Positions 8,009 to 16,493 of a DNA stretch of 64,000 bases are shown here, in pieces; position 1 is the first letter of the stretch, and every line of letters begins with the position of its first letter. The stretch comes from Devosia sp. 67-54. GTDB lineage: Bacteria; Pseudomonadota; Alphaproteobacteria; Rhizobiales; Devosiaceae. Location of the stretch: positions 186,001-250,000 of the forward strand of contig NZ_MKVA01000008.1 of NCBI RefSeq assembly GCF_001899075.1, written 5' to 3'. Below the pieces are notes generated by a model. That model was not told the origin of the DNA and searched no databases. It was given only the letters and a program-made list of their open reading frames with translations. The position numbers and the translations under genes are program-made.

Positions 8009-9799
8009 CTAGTTCGGCGAGCTGCCGGTGATGTCGACGGCGCTGGCCAGCACCGTCGGATCGTCGCTGGCCTGCATCAATTGCGGCACGCTGATGCCGT
8101 TGGGGTCCTTGGCGGTGACGTCGATGCGCACCGATTTGGTCTTGCCCGACATGAAGTCGCCGACCGCCGCGCCCAGCGCGCGCGCCGCGTCGGTGCTGCC
8201 CAGCATCTGCAGCGCCGCGCCTTCCGCCACCCCCGCCATCTGTGTGCGGAAGGTCGCGGGGTCGGCGTTCTGCTCGGCCGCCAGCAGCGGCACCAGCTTG
8301 TCGCCCAGCCCGCTGTCGGTGATGGTGAAGGTGATGGATTTGACCGTCACCCCCATCGAGGCCGCCTGCTGCAAATCGGGATCGACGGCGAACAATTGCT
8401 CGGTGGCGTTGCCCGCCACCGCCGCCAGGGCGAAACTGCCGAGATCGGCGCCCGAGACCGAGAGGTTGTCGATCCTGATCGCCTGGCCGGCCTTGTCCCA
8501 GCTCGCGGTGAACTCGTAGCTGGCGTTGATCTTGCTGATGCCGATGGCCTTGAGCATCTTGGCCGTGTCGTCGTCGCTGTCGGGCGGCAGCGGCATGTCG
8601 ACGCCATGCGCCGAGCTGCTGATCTTGGTTGGAATGCCGTTCAGATAGTCGCCGAGCGTCAGGTCGAAATCGGCGACGTTGAGCTGCACGCGGCCGCTTT
8701 GCTGCTCGGGATCGGGCACGTCCACCGCGAGCCCGGTCAGCGACATGCCGCCCCACGCCGGAATGATCTTGCGCCAGTTCTTGTCGAACCAGGCCGGATC
8801 GACGCCGCTCGCCGCCTTGAGCGCATCGAGCGGCTGGCCGAAATCGATCGCCTTGAAGGTCGCCGATTTGAGGCCGACCGAGCCGTCGCTGGCGGCGATC
8901 TTGAGGTCGTTGATGGTCACCGCCGGATAGCTGCCCGGCGAGAAGCCGCCCATCTCGACGCCGCCCAGCGTCAGCGCGAACGGCTTGCCGTCCTTGCCGG
9001 TGCCCGAGCAGTCGATGGCGCCCACCGTGGTCGGCGTCGATTTGAACGCCTGGAAGATGTCGGTGAGGAAGGTCACGACCTTGCCCATGGCGGCGGCCGG
9101 CGGCGCCCCGTCCTTGGCTGCCTCGAGCTCGTTGGCGGCGTCGGTCAGCTCCTTGAACGACACCTTGAGCGGCCGCGCGTCGAACTCGTCGGTGGCGATC
9201 CTGCCGATATCGCAGCTCACCCCGTCCGCCTCGAATTTGGCGCCGTCCCAGGTGAAGTTGCGGTAGATCGGCTTCAGCGGCGGTTCGCTGCCGGTGCTGG
9301 GCACCATGGCGTAGAGCGCGAGGATGCCGCCGATGTCGAGCAGCCCCGTCGACATCTTGCCGAAGGTGAAGGTGCCCTCGGGGCTTTTGCTCACCGCCGA
9401 ACCGACGCTGGCGCTCGCGGCAATGCCGTTCTTGACGTCGCGCAGCACCAGATCCTTGTACGACATCTCGGTGACCTGCGGGGTGCCGCCGTTTTCGCTG
9501 GTGGTGATGGTCAGCGTGATCTCGGGGACGGTGATGCTGGTGGCCGACAGCGCCGAGAGCTCGGAGGCGTGCGCCGCGAGGTTGCCGCTCAGCACCTCGC
9601 GCAGCGTCACCTCGTCCATGCTCGAATCGACCGCCGTCACCGTCGGGATGGAAACGCGGGAATCGAAACTCGCCCGCGTGGTGGTGACCGGCGCGCTCGC
9701 TTCGGCGGACGACGAACTGCTGTCCTGGGCGAGCACCGCCGGGGCGGCCGCGAGGCTGAGCACGGCGGCGAGCAGCGCCGCTTTGGAGATATTGAGCAC
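8009..9799 (-). CDS. large exported protein of unknown function
   Basis: A 596-residue protein with a clear Sec signal peptide (ISKAALLAAVLSLAAAPAVLA, cut near AQ) followed by a Ser-rich linker and a periplasmic or secreted body with no other membrane segment. The GTG start is chosen because AGAGGA lies 9 bases upstream and it places the signal peptide at the N-terminus. The body is rich in beta-like alternation and repeats a phrase pattern (VTINDLKIAASDGSVGLKSA; IRIDNLSVSGADLGSFALAA), suggesting tandem beta-strand repeats like those of AsmA/DUF945-type proteins. I cannot assign a family. It lies alone between accA and a divergent reductase-like gene. Confidence 0.8.
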   Translation of the reverse strand: MLNISKAALLAAVLSLAAAPAVLAQDSSSSSAEASAPVTTTRASFDSRVSIPTVTAVDSSMDEVTLREVLSGNLAAHASELSALSATSITVPEITLTITTSENGGTPQVTEMSYKDLVLRDVKNGIAASASVGSAVSKSPEGTFTFGKMSTGLLDIGGILALYAMVPSTGSEPPLKPIYRNFTWDGAKFEADGVSCDIGRIATDEFDARPLKVSFKELTDAANELEAAKDGAPPAAAMGKVVTFLTDIFQAFKSTPTTVGAIDCSGTGKDGKPFALTLGGVEMGGFSPGSYPAVTINDLKIAASDGSVGLKSATFKAIDFGQPLDALKAASGVDPAWFDKNWRKIIPAWGGMSLTGLAVDVPDPEQQSGRVQLNVADFDLTLGDYLNGIPTKISSSAHGVDMPLPPDSDDDTAKMLKAIGISKINASYEFTASWDKAGQAIRIDNLSVSGADLGSFALAAVAGNATEQLFAVDPDLQQAASMGVTVKSITFTITDSGLGDKLVPLLAAEQNADPATFRTQMAGVAEGAALQMLGSTDAARALGAAVGDFMSGKTKSVRIDVTAKDPNGISVPQLMQASDDPTVLASAVDITGSSPN

Positions 9800-9957
9800 G
9801 ATGGCGTTTCCTCTGATCGTGTGAAGTCGGTCTGCGACGGACCCTCGCAGGACGTAACGAAGTCTTTGTGGCAATTCGCGGAACAATTGCATGCAATTTG
9901 CCGCCACTCTACTGCTCTCACCCGCTTTGCGTGAATGCCCACTGAATGGAGGCCGCG

Positions 9958-10491
9958 ATGGCATTGGAGATTGTCGGACATGCCATCGTGTCCGCCGACG
10001 GCATGATCGCCGACCGCGACCACAAAATGCCCGCCGCACTGCGGAACGACGCCGACTGGCGCCGCTTCCAGGCGGCGCTCGACCGCGCGGTGCTGGTGGT
10101 GCTCGGCCGGATCGGCCATGAGGCCCACCCCAATCCGGGCCGCAAGCGGCTGGTGGTGACGAGCCGCGTCGCCTGGCTCGAACGCGCCCCGGGGGACGAT
10201 CACACCATGCTGTGGAACCCAAGCGGCATCGGGCTCAGGCGCGTGCTCGCCGGCCTCGGCATCGCCGACGGCGTGGTGGCCGTTACCGGCGGCCAGCGCG
10301 TCTTCGACCTGTTCCTGCCCGGCTTCACCAGCTTCGAACTGGTCACGGTGGCCGGCCTCGCCATCCCCGACGGGGTGCCGTGCTTTTCCGGCGGCCTGCC
10401 CTGGGACGTGCTGGCGCAAGCGGGCCTGCGGGCCGCGGAAACGGAAGAGCTGGATGCCGGGGTGTCGCTGACGGTGTGGCGGCGGCCCTAG
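9958..10491 (+). CDS. dihydrofolate-reductase-like (RibD C-terminal domain) protein
   Basis: A 177-residue protein with the DHFR/RibD-C fold: IVGHAIVSADGMIAD (strand 1 and catalytic-loop region), VLGRIGHEA, RLVVTSRV and VTGGQRVFDLFLPGFTSFEL. Relatives are NADPH-dependent reductases of uncertain substrate; a role in pteridine or flavin metabolism is not shown here. ATG 9958 is chosen over ATG 9946 because a perfect GGAGG lies 5 bases upstream of it. It is convergent with xerD (19 bases between stops). Confidence 0.75.
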   Translation: MALEIVGHAIVSADGMIADRDHKMPAALRNDADWRRFQAALDRAVLVVLGRIGHEAHPNPGRKRLVVTSRVAWLERAPGDDHTMLWNPSGIGLRRVLAGLGIADGVVAVTGGQRVFDLFLPGFTSFELVTVAGLAIPDGVPCFSGGLPWDVLAQAGLRAAETEELDAGVSLTVWRRP

Positions 10492-10510
10492 CGGTCGGCC
10501 GACCGCACGC

Positions 10511-11422
10511 TCAGCTCTTTTCGGCCAGCGGGTGGTGCTGCTCCACCAGCGTCCTGAGCTTTTCGTCCAGCACGTGCGTGTAGATCTGCGTGGTGGAGAT
10601 GTCGGCGTGGCCGAGCAGCGTCTGCACCACGCGCAGATCGGCGCCGCCCTGCAGCAGATGGCTGGCGAAGGCGTGGCGGAGGACGTGCGGCGCCACGCGG
10701 GCGCTGGCGATGCCGGCGCGGCCGGCAAGCCCCTTGAGGTCGCGCGCGAACACCTGCCGGCTGAGATAGCCGTCCTCGCCGCCGGCGGGGAACAGCCACG
10801 GCCCCGGCGGCAGCGTCGCCACCCACGACCGCACCGCATCGCGCGCCCGGTCGTTGACCGGCACGATGCGCTCCTTGTTGCCCTTGCCGGTGATGCTGAG
10901 ATAGCTCGCATCGCGCATCACCGCGGCGCGCCTGAGGCTCACCAGCTCGCTGACCCGCATGCCGGTGGCATAGAGCAGCTCGAGCAGCACGTAGAGCCGG
11001 CGCGCCGCGAGCCGCTTATGCTCCGGCGCCTCGGCGTTCGCCCCGGCTTCGGCCGTCGCCAGCAGCCGGTCGACCTCGGCGACGCCGAGCACCTTGGGCA
11101 GCGGCCGGCGTCTGCGCGGACTGGCGACGATGCGCGTCGGATCGTCGGGCCGGACCTGGTCGGCACAGAGGAATTTGTGGAACTGCCGCAGCGCCGACAG
11201 CCGCCGCGCCGCCGACGAGGCCGCGAGCCCCTGCCCGTCGAGGAACGCCAGATACGCCACCACCTGCTCGCGCCCGGCGGTTTCGGCCGACTTGCCCCTG
11301 GCGGCGAGGAAGCCGGCATAGTCCGTGAGGTCGCGGCGGTACGCCTCGAGCGTGTTGGGCGCGGCGTTGCGCTCCGCGCTCATCATTTCGAGGAACGCCT
11401 CGACCAGGTGGGCGCTGCTCAT
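10511..11422 (-). CDS. xerD: site-specific tyrosine recombinase XerD
   Basis: A 303-residue chromosome-dimer recombinase that acts with XerC at dif. An N-terminal SAM-like domain ([20 protein letters not shown]) precedes the catalytic domain. Catalytic residues visible are the Arg in [12 protein letters not shown], Lys in [13 protein letters not shown], HxxR in [12 protein letters not shown], His in [16 protein letters not shown] and the Tyr in the same segment. The [12 protein letters not shown] phrase and length match XerD rather than phage integrases. The start overlaps the stop of the upstream small membrane-protein gene (ATGA), so they are co-transcribed. Confidence 0.93.
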   Translation of the reverse strand: MSSAHLVEAFLEMMSAERNAAPNTLEAYRRDLTDYAGFLAARGKSAETAGREQVVAYLAFLDGQGLAASSAARRLSALRQFHKFLCADQVRPDDPTRIVASPRRRRPLPKVLGVAEVDRLLATAEAGANAEAPEHKRLAARRLYVLLELLYATGMRVSELVSLRRAAVMRDASYLSITGKGNKERIVPVNDRARDAVRSWVATLPPGPWLFPAGGEDGYLSRQVFARDLKGLAGRAGIASARVAPHVLRHAFASHLLQGGADLRVVQTLLGHADISTTQIYTHVLDEKLRTLVEQHHPLAEKS

Positions 11423-11718
11423 TCGGCGCCGGTGTCGACCGTCTTCACCCCGGACTCGTCGGCCTCCGAATCCGAAATGTCGATCGAGGGCAGGCTCGAG
11501 GAGACGGCGGAGCTCTCGTCCTTGGGCGCCACGTTGACCGGCGCCGGCAGGTTGTCGAGGTCGATCGGCGCCGATGGCGGCACCAGCTCGCGCGCCGGAA
11601 TCTTGATGGTGATGTCCTTCTCGCCCGGATCGACCATGATGGTGAGGGCGATCATGCCGGCAAACACCAGGCCGGCCAGCACCACGAGCACGATGAATAG
11701 GCGGATGAGGGTCGGCAT
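11419..11718 (-). CDS. small single-pass membrane protein, upstream of xerD
   Basis: A 99-residue protein with one N-terminal membrane helix ([24 protein letters not shown] is the hydrophobic stretch, residues ~4-27) and a short acidic periplasmic or cytoplasmic tail. No enzymatic motif is seen. The family is unrecognised, although I recall small membrane proteins at this position between aroK and xerD in related genomes. It is translationally coupled to xerD by an ATGA overlap and divergent from aroK. Confidence 0.7.
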   Translation of the reverse strand: MPTLIRLFIVLVVLAGLVFAGMIALTIMVDPGEKDITIKIPARELVPPSAPIDLDNLPAPVNVAPKDESSAVSSSLPSIDISDSEADESGVKTVDTGAE

Positions 11719-11856
11719 CGAATCCCGCGTGGTGGATGGACTGCTTTTGTCTCGCCATTCTGCGGCACGATCAAGGGCGAGGCAGGTCCGGATCGTAGCG
11801 GGATTGACTTTAGGAGGCCCTAACGGTTCAACCCGGACCACGCCCCGGGACCCAAG

Positions 11857-12441
11857 ATGACCGCAGCCCCGCCACCGCGCGATGCGCACAAGGACGAGCT
11901 CAACGCCCTGCTGGACGGGCGCGCCGTCGTGCTGGTGGGGATGATGGGCGCCGGCAAGACCACCGTCGGCCGGCGGCTCGCGGCGCGGCTCGGCCGGCAT
12001 TTCGTCGACAGCGACGAAGAAGTGGAAAAAGCCGCCGGCATGTCGATCGAAGACATCTTCGCCACCCGCGGCGAGGCCGATTTCCGCGCCGGCGAGGTAC
12101 GGGTGATCGCCCGGCTGCTCAAGGACCGCGACCTGGTGCTGGGCACCGGCGGCGGCGCCTTCATGAACGCCGAGACCCGCGCGCTGGTCAAGGCCTCGGC
12201 GGTGTCGGTGTGGATCAAGGCCGATTTCGAACTGCTGTTTGCCCGCGTGCAACGGCGCTCCAACCGGCCGCTGCTCAAGACCGCCAATCCGCGCCAGACG
12301 CTGCAGGAGCTGATCGACCGGCGCTACCCCACTTACGCCGAGGCCGACGTCACCATCGTCAGCCGCGACGTGCCGCAGGACCAGGTGGCCTCCGACGTGA
12401 TCGAGGCACTGCTGCTGCACCTTGGAGACCGCGATGGCTGA
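11857..12441 (+). CDS. aroK: shikimate kinase
   Basis: A 194-residue P-loop kinase that phosphorylates shikimate at O3. Walker A is GMMGAGKTT (about residues 28-36). The shikimate-binding DSDEEVEKAAG, FRAGEVRVI and GTGGGAF motifs and the lid RRSNRPLLK are all present. The N-terminal ~20 residues are a family-variable extension. Its stop overlaps the start region of aroB (ATGGCTGA), so the two are an operon. Confidence 0.96.
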   Translation: MTAAPPPRDAHKDELNALLDGRAVVLVGMMGAGKTTVGRRLAARLGRHFVDSDEEVEKAAGMSIEDIFATRGEADFRAGEVRVIARLLKDRDLVLGTGGGAFMNAETRALVKASAVSVWIKADFELLFARVQRRSNRPLLKTANPRQTLQELIDRRYPTYAEADVTIVSRDVPQDQVASDVIEALLLHLGDRDG

Positions 12442-13543
12442 GCCGACCCTTGTCCATGTGCCGCTGGGCGAGCGCGCCTACGACATCCTGATCGGCCCCG
12501 ATCTGCTCGAAAGCGCGGGGGAACGGCTGCAGGCGATGTTTCCCGGCCGCCGCTATGGCATCGTCACCGACAGCGAAGTGGCCAAGGCGCAATTGCCGCG
12601 GCTGACCCGCGCGCTCGACGCCGCCGGCCTCAGGCACGCAACGGTGGTGGTGCCCAATGGCGAGGCCAGCAAATCGATCGGCCGGCTCAACGAGGTGGTC
12701 GAGGGCCTGCTCGAAGCGCGGCTCGAGCGCGGCGACATCGTGCTGGCGCTGGGCGGCGGCGTCATCGGCGACCTCGCCGGCTTCGCCGCCGCGATCACCC
12801 GCCGCGGCATGGATTTCGTGCAGCTCCCGACGAGCCTTTTGGCGCAGGTCGACAGCTCCGTCGGCGGCAAGACAGGCATCAACTCGCCACACGGCAAGAA
12901 TCTGATCGGCGCCTTCCACCAGCCAAAGCTGGTGCTGGCCGATATCGGTGCGCTCGCCACCCTGCCGCCGCGCGAATTCGCCGCCGGCTACGCCGAGACG
13001 GTGAAATACGGGCTGATCGACGACGAGGCCTTCTTCTTCTGGCTCGAGCAGCAGCAGCCGGAGATCTTTGCCGGCGGCCCGGCCCGTGCCGAGGCCATCG
13101 CCCGCGCCTGCGCCGCCAAGACGCGTTTTGTGCTGGCCGACGAGAAGGAAACCGGCGTGCGCGCGCTGCTCAATCTCGGCCACACTTTCGGCCACGCGCT
13201 GGAGAAGGCCACCGGCTTTTCCGACCGGCTGCTGCATGGCGAGGGCGTCGCCATCGGCATGGTGCTGGCGCATGGCTTTTCGGCGAAGCTCGGCCTCGCC
13301 CCGAGCCAGGACACCGGCCGCATCGCCGCGCACCTCAAGCGCGCCGGCCTGCCGACGACGCTGCAGGACATCCCCGGCGGCCTGCCCGGCACCGATTACC
13401 TGATGGACGCCATCGCCCAGGACAAGAAGGTGGTCCGCGGCGCCCTGACCTTCATCCTTACCCACGGCATCGGCCAGGCCTTCATCGAAAAGAACGTCGA
13501 TCCACAGGCGGTGCGGACGTATCTGGAGGAGATGCGGGACTAA
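12434..13543 (+). CDS. aroB: 3-dehydroquinate synthase
   Basis: A 369-residue NAD+- and metal-dependent synthase that converts DAHP to 3-dehydroquinate. The nucleotide-binding GGGVIGDLAGFAA, the substrate region PTSLLAQVDSSVGGKTGIN, and the metal-ligand motifs YAETVKYGLI, NLGHTFGHALE and HGEGVAIGM are all intact. I chose ATG 12434 (GGAG 6 bases upstream) over TTG 12422. The start lies inside the aroK coding end, an 8-base overlap that implies translational coupling. Confidence 0.97.
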   Translation: MAEPTLVHVPLGERAYDILIGPDLLESAGERLQAMFPGRRYGIVTDSEVAKAQLPRLTRALDAAGLRHATVVVPNGEASKSIGRLNEVVEGLLEARLERGDIVLALGGGVIGDLAGFAAAITRRGMDFVQLPTSLLAQVDSSVGGKTGINSPHGKNLIGAFHQPKLVLADIGALATLPPREFAAGYAETVKYGLIDDEAFFFWLEQQQPEIFAGGPARAEAIARACAAKTRFVLADEKETGVRALLNLGHTFGHALEKATGFSDRLLHGEGVAIGMVLAHGFSAKLGLAPSQDTGRIAAHLKRAGLPTTLQDIPGGLPGTDYLMDAIAQDKKVVRGALTFILTHGIGQAFIEKNVDPQAVRTYLEEMRD

Positions 13544-13550
13544 GTCGTGA

Positions 13551-13579
13551 CTGACGACTTATACTGATACTTGTATAAT
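13551..13579 (+). promoter_or_regulatory. promoter with embedded inverted repeat for the HigBA-like pair
   Basis: A sigma70-like promoter: CTGACG, then 17 bases, then a perfect TATAAT. An inverted repeat TTATAC-N8-GTATAA (13559-13578) spans spacer and -10, as expected for an autoregulatory operator. Transcription would start about 9 bases before the toxin ATG at 13595, leaving an almost leaderless mRNA. Confidence 0.6.
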
Positions 13580-13594
13580 TTTGGTGTTTCGGAT

Positions 13595-13927
13595 ATGGAC
13601 AAGCGTGTCGATTTCGAAGGCTCGTCCGGCGAGGCTTTGCGGGATTTCCCGCTTCTCGCCCGCCGTCAGGCCGGCCATGACCTCTGGCGGATACAGCAGG
13701 GCAAGCAACCGCTGGACTGGAAGCCGATGCCGAGCATCGGAGCCGGCGTCGGCGAGATTCGCATCCATGAAGAAGGAGCGTTCCGTGTCGTCTACATCGC
13801 CAAGTTCGAAGAAGCGGTCTACGTCCTCCACTGCTTCCAAAAGAAGTCTCAACGCACCGGCCGCGCCGACCTTGAGCTCGCGACGGCGCGCTACAAAGCC
13901 CTCATTGCCAGACGGCGAACCCGCTAG
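13595..13927 (+). CDS. RelE/HigB-like toxin (phage Gp49-like family)
   Basis: A 110-residue protein of the Gp49-like/HigB family of type II toxins, which are ribosome-dependent or free mRNA nucleases. The family pattern is clear: LRDFPLLARRQAGHDLWRIQ, then PMPSIGAGVGEIRIHEEGAF, then FRVVYIAKFEEAVYVLHCF and the closing QKKSQRT. The toxin gene comes first and the antitoxin second, the usual order for HigBA. ATG 13595 is chosen over an upstream TTG (13571) because the -10 box lies between them. It overlaps the antitoxin by 23 bases. Confidence 0.85.
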   Translation: MDKRVDFEGSSGEALRDFPLLARRQAGHDLWRIQQGKQPLDWKPMPSIGAGVGEIRIHEEGAFRVVYIAKFEEAVYVLHCFQKKSQRTGRADLELATARYKALIARRRTR

Positions 13928-14195
13928 CCAGTCGTTCGAAAGCGTCTGGGATGCGATCGAGGACGATCTGGCCGAGCGGCAACGCATGAAGGTGCTGTCG
14001 AGCCTGATGTATCAACTCGAAACCTACATCAAGGCGCAGGGCTGGACGCAGGCCGTAGCCGCCAGGCGGTTGGGAGTCAGCCAGCCGCGCATTTCCGACC
14101 TCATGCGCGGTAAGATCAACCTGTTCAGCATCGACGCGCTGGTTGGCATGTCCGGCCTGGCCGGGATCAAGCTGGACATCCGCTTCGCCCCCTAG
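13905..14195 (+). CDS. XRE-family antitoxin (HigA-like)
   Basis: A 96-residue helix-turn-helix antitoxin. The family opening SFESVWDAIEDDLAE is followed by the HTH GWTQAVAARRLGVSQPRISDLM and RGKINLFSIDALVGM. It should bind the HigB-like toxin and the operator upstream of the pair. The TTG start at 13905 restores the usual N-terminus. The only later ATG (13986) would remove the conserved SVWDAIED segment, so I consider it less likely. No promoter is seen between the genes. Confidence 0.82.
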   Translation: MPDGEPASQSFESVWDAIEDDLAERQRMKVLSSLMYQLETYIKAQGWTQAVAARRLGVSQPRISDLMRGKINLFSIDALVGMSGLAGIKLDIRFAP

Positions 14196-14647
14196 CCCCC
14201 AGCTCCGGCGTCACCCCGGCAGCGCGTATGGAACGCGTGGTTGCCTCCAAGTCGGGGTCCAGGTCGACGAACTACAAACCGCTGGGCCACGCTCTTTGCG
14301 GGAGCGCAGCGACGCCGGAGGGACGGACCCGGGGGTCCATCCATCCCTCCCCGGCGAGAGGGAGGGAAGCTTGGGGATGGGGTGTCAGCGCGCGCGCAAA
14401 GCCCGCTGCAGCGACATTTTCATTGCGCCCTCCTGAAGCTGCCTGCCCAGCAAGTGCTAGAAAGCGAGGGGGGCGACACTTTGCTCGTGGCGTGGCACGC
14501 GGCCACGAGCGGGCCGGGATTGCGCCGTACTTTGGTAAGGTTGCCGCCGCAACGCCTGGAATTCGGCTTGTCCCGTCACAACATAGTCAACGCCACAGCG
14601 CTGCCGCAAACCGGTGCTCCAGCCCCGGCACCCGCGATTTTTTCGGC
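14196..14647. repeat. non-coding stretch between convergent genes, with a GC-rich hairpin
   Basis: No convincing gene lies here; open frames in this GC-rich stretch have protein-like composition on no strand. It contains the hairpin CCCTCCC / GGGAGGG (14345-14351 and 14360-14366) flanked by CCATC and GGATGG, similar to the short intergenic palindromes of related genomes. It separates the HigBA-like pair from bolA, which is transcribed toward it. Confidence 0.4.
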
Positions 14648-14932
14648 TCAGGCACGCGGCATTTCGCGCTGTGGCGACGCCGATACCTCGATGGCGAGGG
14701 CGTGCACGCCCGCCGCGAATTCGTCGCCGAGCGCATCGGTGATGGCCCGGTGCTGCGCCACCCGGCTCATGCCGGCGAGGCTGCGGGCGGCGATGCGGAC
14801 GCGGAAATGCGTTTCGCCTTCCGGCCGCGATCCGGCGTGCCCTTGATGTCGTGAACTTTCATCGATCACTTCAAGATGCTCGGGGACGAATTTGGCAGAA
14901 AGTTTTGCAACAATCGCGTCGCGAACAGGCAT
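14648..14932 (-). CDS. BolA-family protein
   Basis: A 94-residue protein with the BolA/IbaG class-II KH-like fold. Members partner monothiol glutaredoxins in Fe-S trafficking, and BolA itself affects morphology and stress transcription. Visible features are AIVAKLSAKFVPEHLEVID, the His-containing loop (SSRHQGH.. GETHFRVRI) and the helix HRAITDALGDEF. The insertion GSRPEGETHFRV is typical of alphaproteobacterial members. It is divergent from the DnaJ-like gene with 49 bases between start codons. Confidence 0.88.
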   Translation of the reverse strand: MPVRDAIVAKLSAKFVPEHLEVIDESSRHQGHAGSRPEGETHFRVRIAARSLAGMSRVAQHRAITDALGDEFAAGVHALAIEVSASPQREMPRA

Positions 14933-14981
14933 ATGGGTACCCCTCTTGGGCGTTCGGCATTTCGGGACGTAACTAGGACTG

Positions 14982-15623
14982 ATGACTATCGATTCCAAGC
15001 TCTTCGACCGCATCCGCATCCAGCCGCGGCACAATGCGCCGGACCCGCGTCCGGAGGTGCCCGATTGCGCCTGGGAGGGCTGCGACCAGCCCGGCCTCTA
15101 CAAGGCCCCCAAGGGCCACCGCTTCGAGGGCGAGTACCACCATTTCTGCCTCGAGCACGTGCGGCACTACAACACCGCCTTCAACTTCTTTTCCGGCATG
15201 ACCGACAAGGAGCGCGAGGAGCATCTGTACCGCACCGCCGAGACCGACGGGCGCCCGAGCTGGGGCCTGGGCAGCAAGCCCGGCGCCTATGCCGGCCCGC
15301 GCATGCCCAAGCGCGACAGCAGCGGCGCCGGACAGCGCCGCTTCTCCGACCCGCTGCATGTGTGGGCCCGCTACCGCCGCGCCAACGCCCGCGGCCCGCA
15401 GGCCGAGCGCGAGATCAAGCTGCACGAGAACGACCGTCGCGCCTTCGAGACGCTGGGGTTCAAGACCGGCGCCAAATCCGACGAGATCAAGCGCGCCTAC
15501 AAGGCCCTGGTGAAGATCCACCACCCGGACGCCAATGGCGGCGACAAGGCCTCGGAAGAACGGCTGCGCTCGATCATCGCCGCCTATTCGCACCTCAAGA
15601 CCAAGGGCTTCGTCGGCGCCTGA
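14982..15623 (+). CDS. C-terminal J-domain protein (DnaJ-like)
   Basis: A 213-residue protein. The first ~130 residues include a Cys-containing segment (CAWEGCDQPGLYKAP) and conserved aromatics (YHHFCLEHVRHYNTAFNFF). A J domain occupies about 155-213, with the HPD motif intact at 181-183, so it should stimulate a DnaK-type ATPase. Its N-terminal half is specific to alphaproteobacteria and of unknown role. It is divergent from bolA and heads a run toward cobS, the arrangement I recall from Hyphomicrobiales. Confidence 0.88.
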   Translation: MTIDSKLFDRIRIQPRHNAPDPRPEVPDCAWEGCDQPGLYKAPKGHRFEGEYHHFCLEHVRHYNTAFNFFSGMTDKEREEHLYRTAETDGRPSWGLGSKPGAYAGPRMPKRDSSGAGQRRFSDPLHVWARYRRANARGPQAEREIKLHENDRRAFETLGFKTGAKSDEIKRAYKALVKIHHPDANGGDKASEERLRSIIAAYSHLKTKGFVGA

Positions 15624-15641
15624 GCCGACCAGGGACGCGCC

Positions 15642-16316
15642 ATGCTGCCATGGGTGGAACTGGGCACAGCGACGGTTCCCGGCGACGGCGCGCGCCTCAG
15701 GCTGACGCAGCGCGGCAGCGAGTTCTGCATCTTCGCCGGCACCAACCCGCTGATGAACAGCCGCATGTCCGGCTCGGAGGAAGACCTCGCGACGCTGAGC
15801 TGGGGCCGCATCGGGTCGCGCCGCAACGCTCGCGTGCTGATCGGCGGCCTCGGCATGGGCTTCACCCTGCGCGCCGCGCTGGCGGCGATGCCCGCCGACG
15901 TGCGCATCGGCGTGGTCGAGCTGGTGCCCGAGATCGTCGCCTGGGCGCGCGGCCCGCTGGCGCCGCTGTTCGCCGGCTGCCTCGACGATCCACGCGTCGA
16001 CATCGAGGTGACCGACGTGGCCGCGGTGATCGGCCGCGCCAGGGCGGCCTATGACGCCATCCTGCTCGACGTCGACAACGGCCCCGAAGGGCTGAGCCGC
16101 GACGGCAATGACGGGCTCTATACGCTGCCCGGCCTCGCCCGCGCGAAAGCCGCGCTGACGCCGGGCGGCGTGCTCGCGACATGGTCGGCGCATCCGGACG
16201 AACGCTTCACCCGCCGGCTGAGCAAGGCCGGCTTCGCCGCCGAAGCGGTGCGGGTGCGGGCCCGGCATGGCGGCCGCGGCGCGCGGCACACCATCTGGCT
16301 GGCGACACGGCGCTAG
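15642..16316 (+). CDS. spermidine-synthase-like (class I SAM-fold) protein
   Basis: A 224-residue Rossmann-fold protein of the spermidine-synthase-like group. The glycine-rich loop VLIGGLGMGFTLRAAL, the acidic second strand GVVELVPEIVAWARG and the YDAILLDVDNGPEGLS region match polyamine-synthase relatives. It lacks the full N-terminal beta domain, so it may be a methyltransferase or an orphan relative rather than a true spermidine synthase. It starts 18 bases after the DnaJ-like stop and is probably co-transcribed with it. Confidence 0.72.
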   Translation: MLPWVELGTATVPGDGARLRLTQRGSEFCIFAGTNPLMNSRMSGSEEDLATLSWGRIGSRRNARVLIGGLGMGFTLRAALAAMPADVRIGVVELVPEIVAWARGPLAPLFAGCLDDPRVDIEVTDVAAVIGRARAAYDAILLDVDNGPEGLSRDGNDGLYTLPGLARAKAALTPGGVLATWSAHPDERFTRRLSKAGFAAEAVRVRARHGGRGARHTIWLATRR

Positions 16317-16347
16317 GCGCCGATCCGCCCAATACGGGGCAAAAGCC

Positions 16348-16376
16348 TTGGATTCGCGGGCTCCGGCGCCTATATC
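16348..16376 (+). promoter_or_regulatory. probable sigma70-type promoter of cobS
   Basis: TTGGAT, 17 bases, TATATC, located 118 bases upstream of the cobS ATG. Spacing is ideal and no better pair was seen between 16317 and 16493. Confidence 0.45.
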
Positions 16377-16493
16377 CGGGGGGCGAAAGCGGGGGCGAAA
16401 CGGCCCCTACCCACCCATAAACGATGCTGCTATAGAGCCCGCACCCCCTCGGGCGCGCCCTGCCGCCTCGAAACTCCTCAAGAGTCCCAGGAA

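Noticed and set aside
14228-14854. Two overlapping plus-strand frames between the HigBA-like pair and bolA
   Set aside because: They lack any family pattern, overlap bolA antisense and contain intergenic hairpin sequence.
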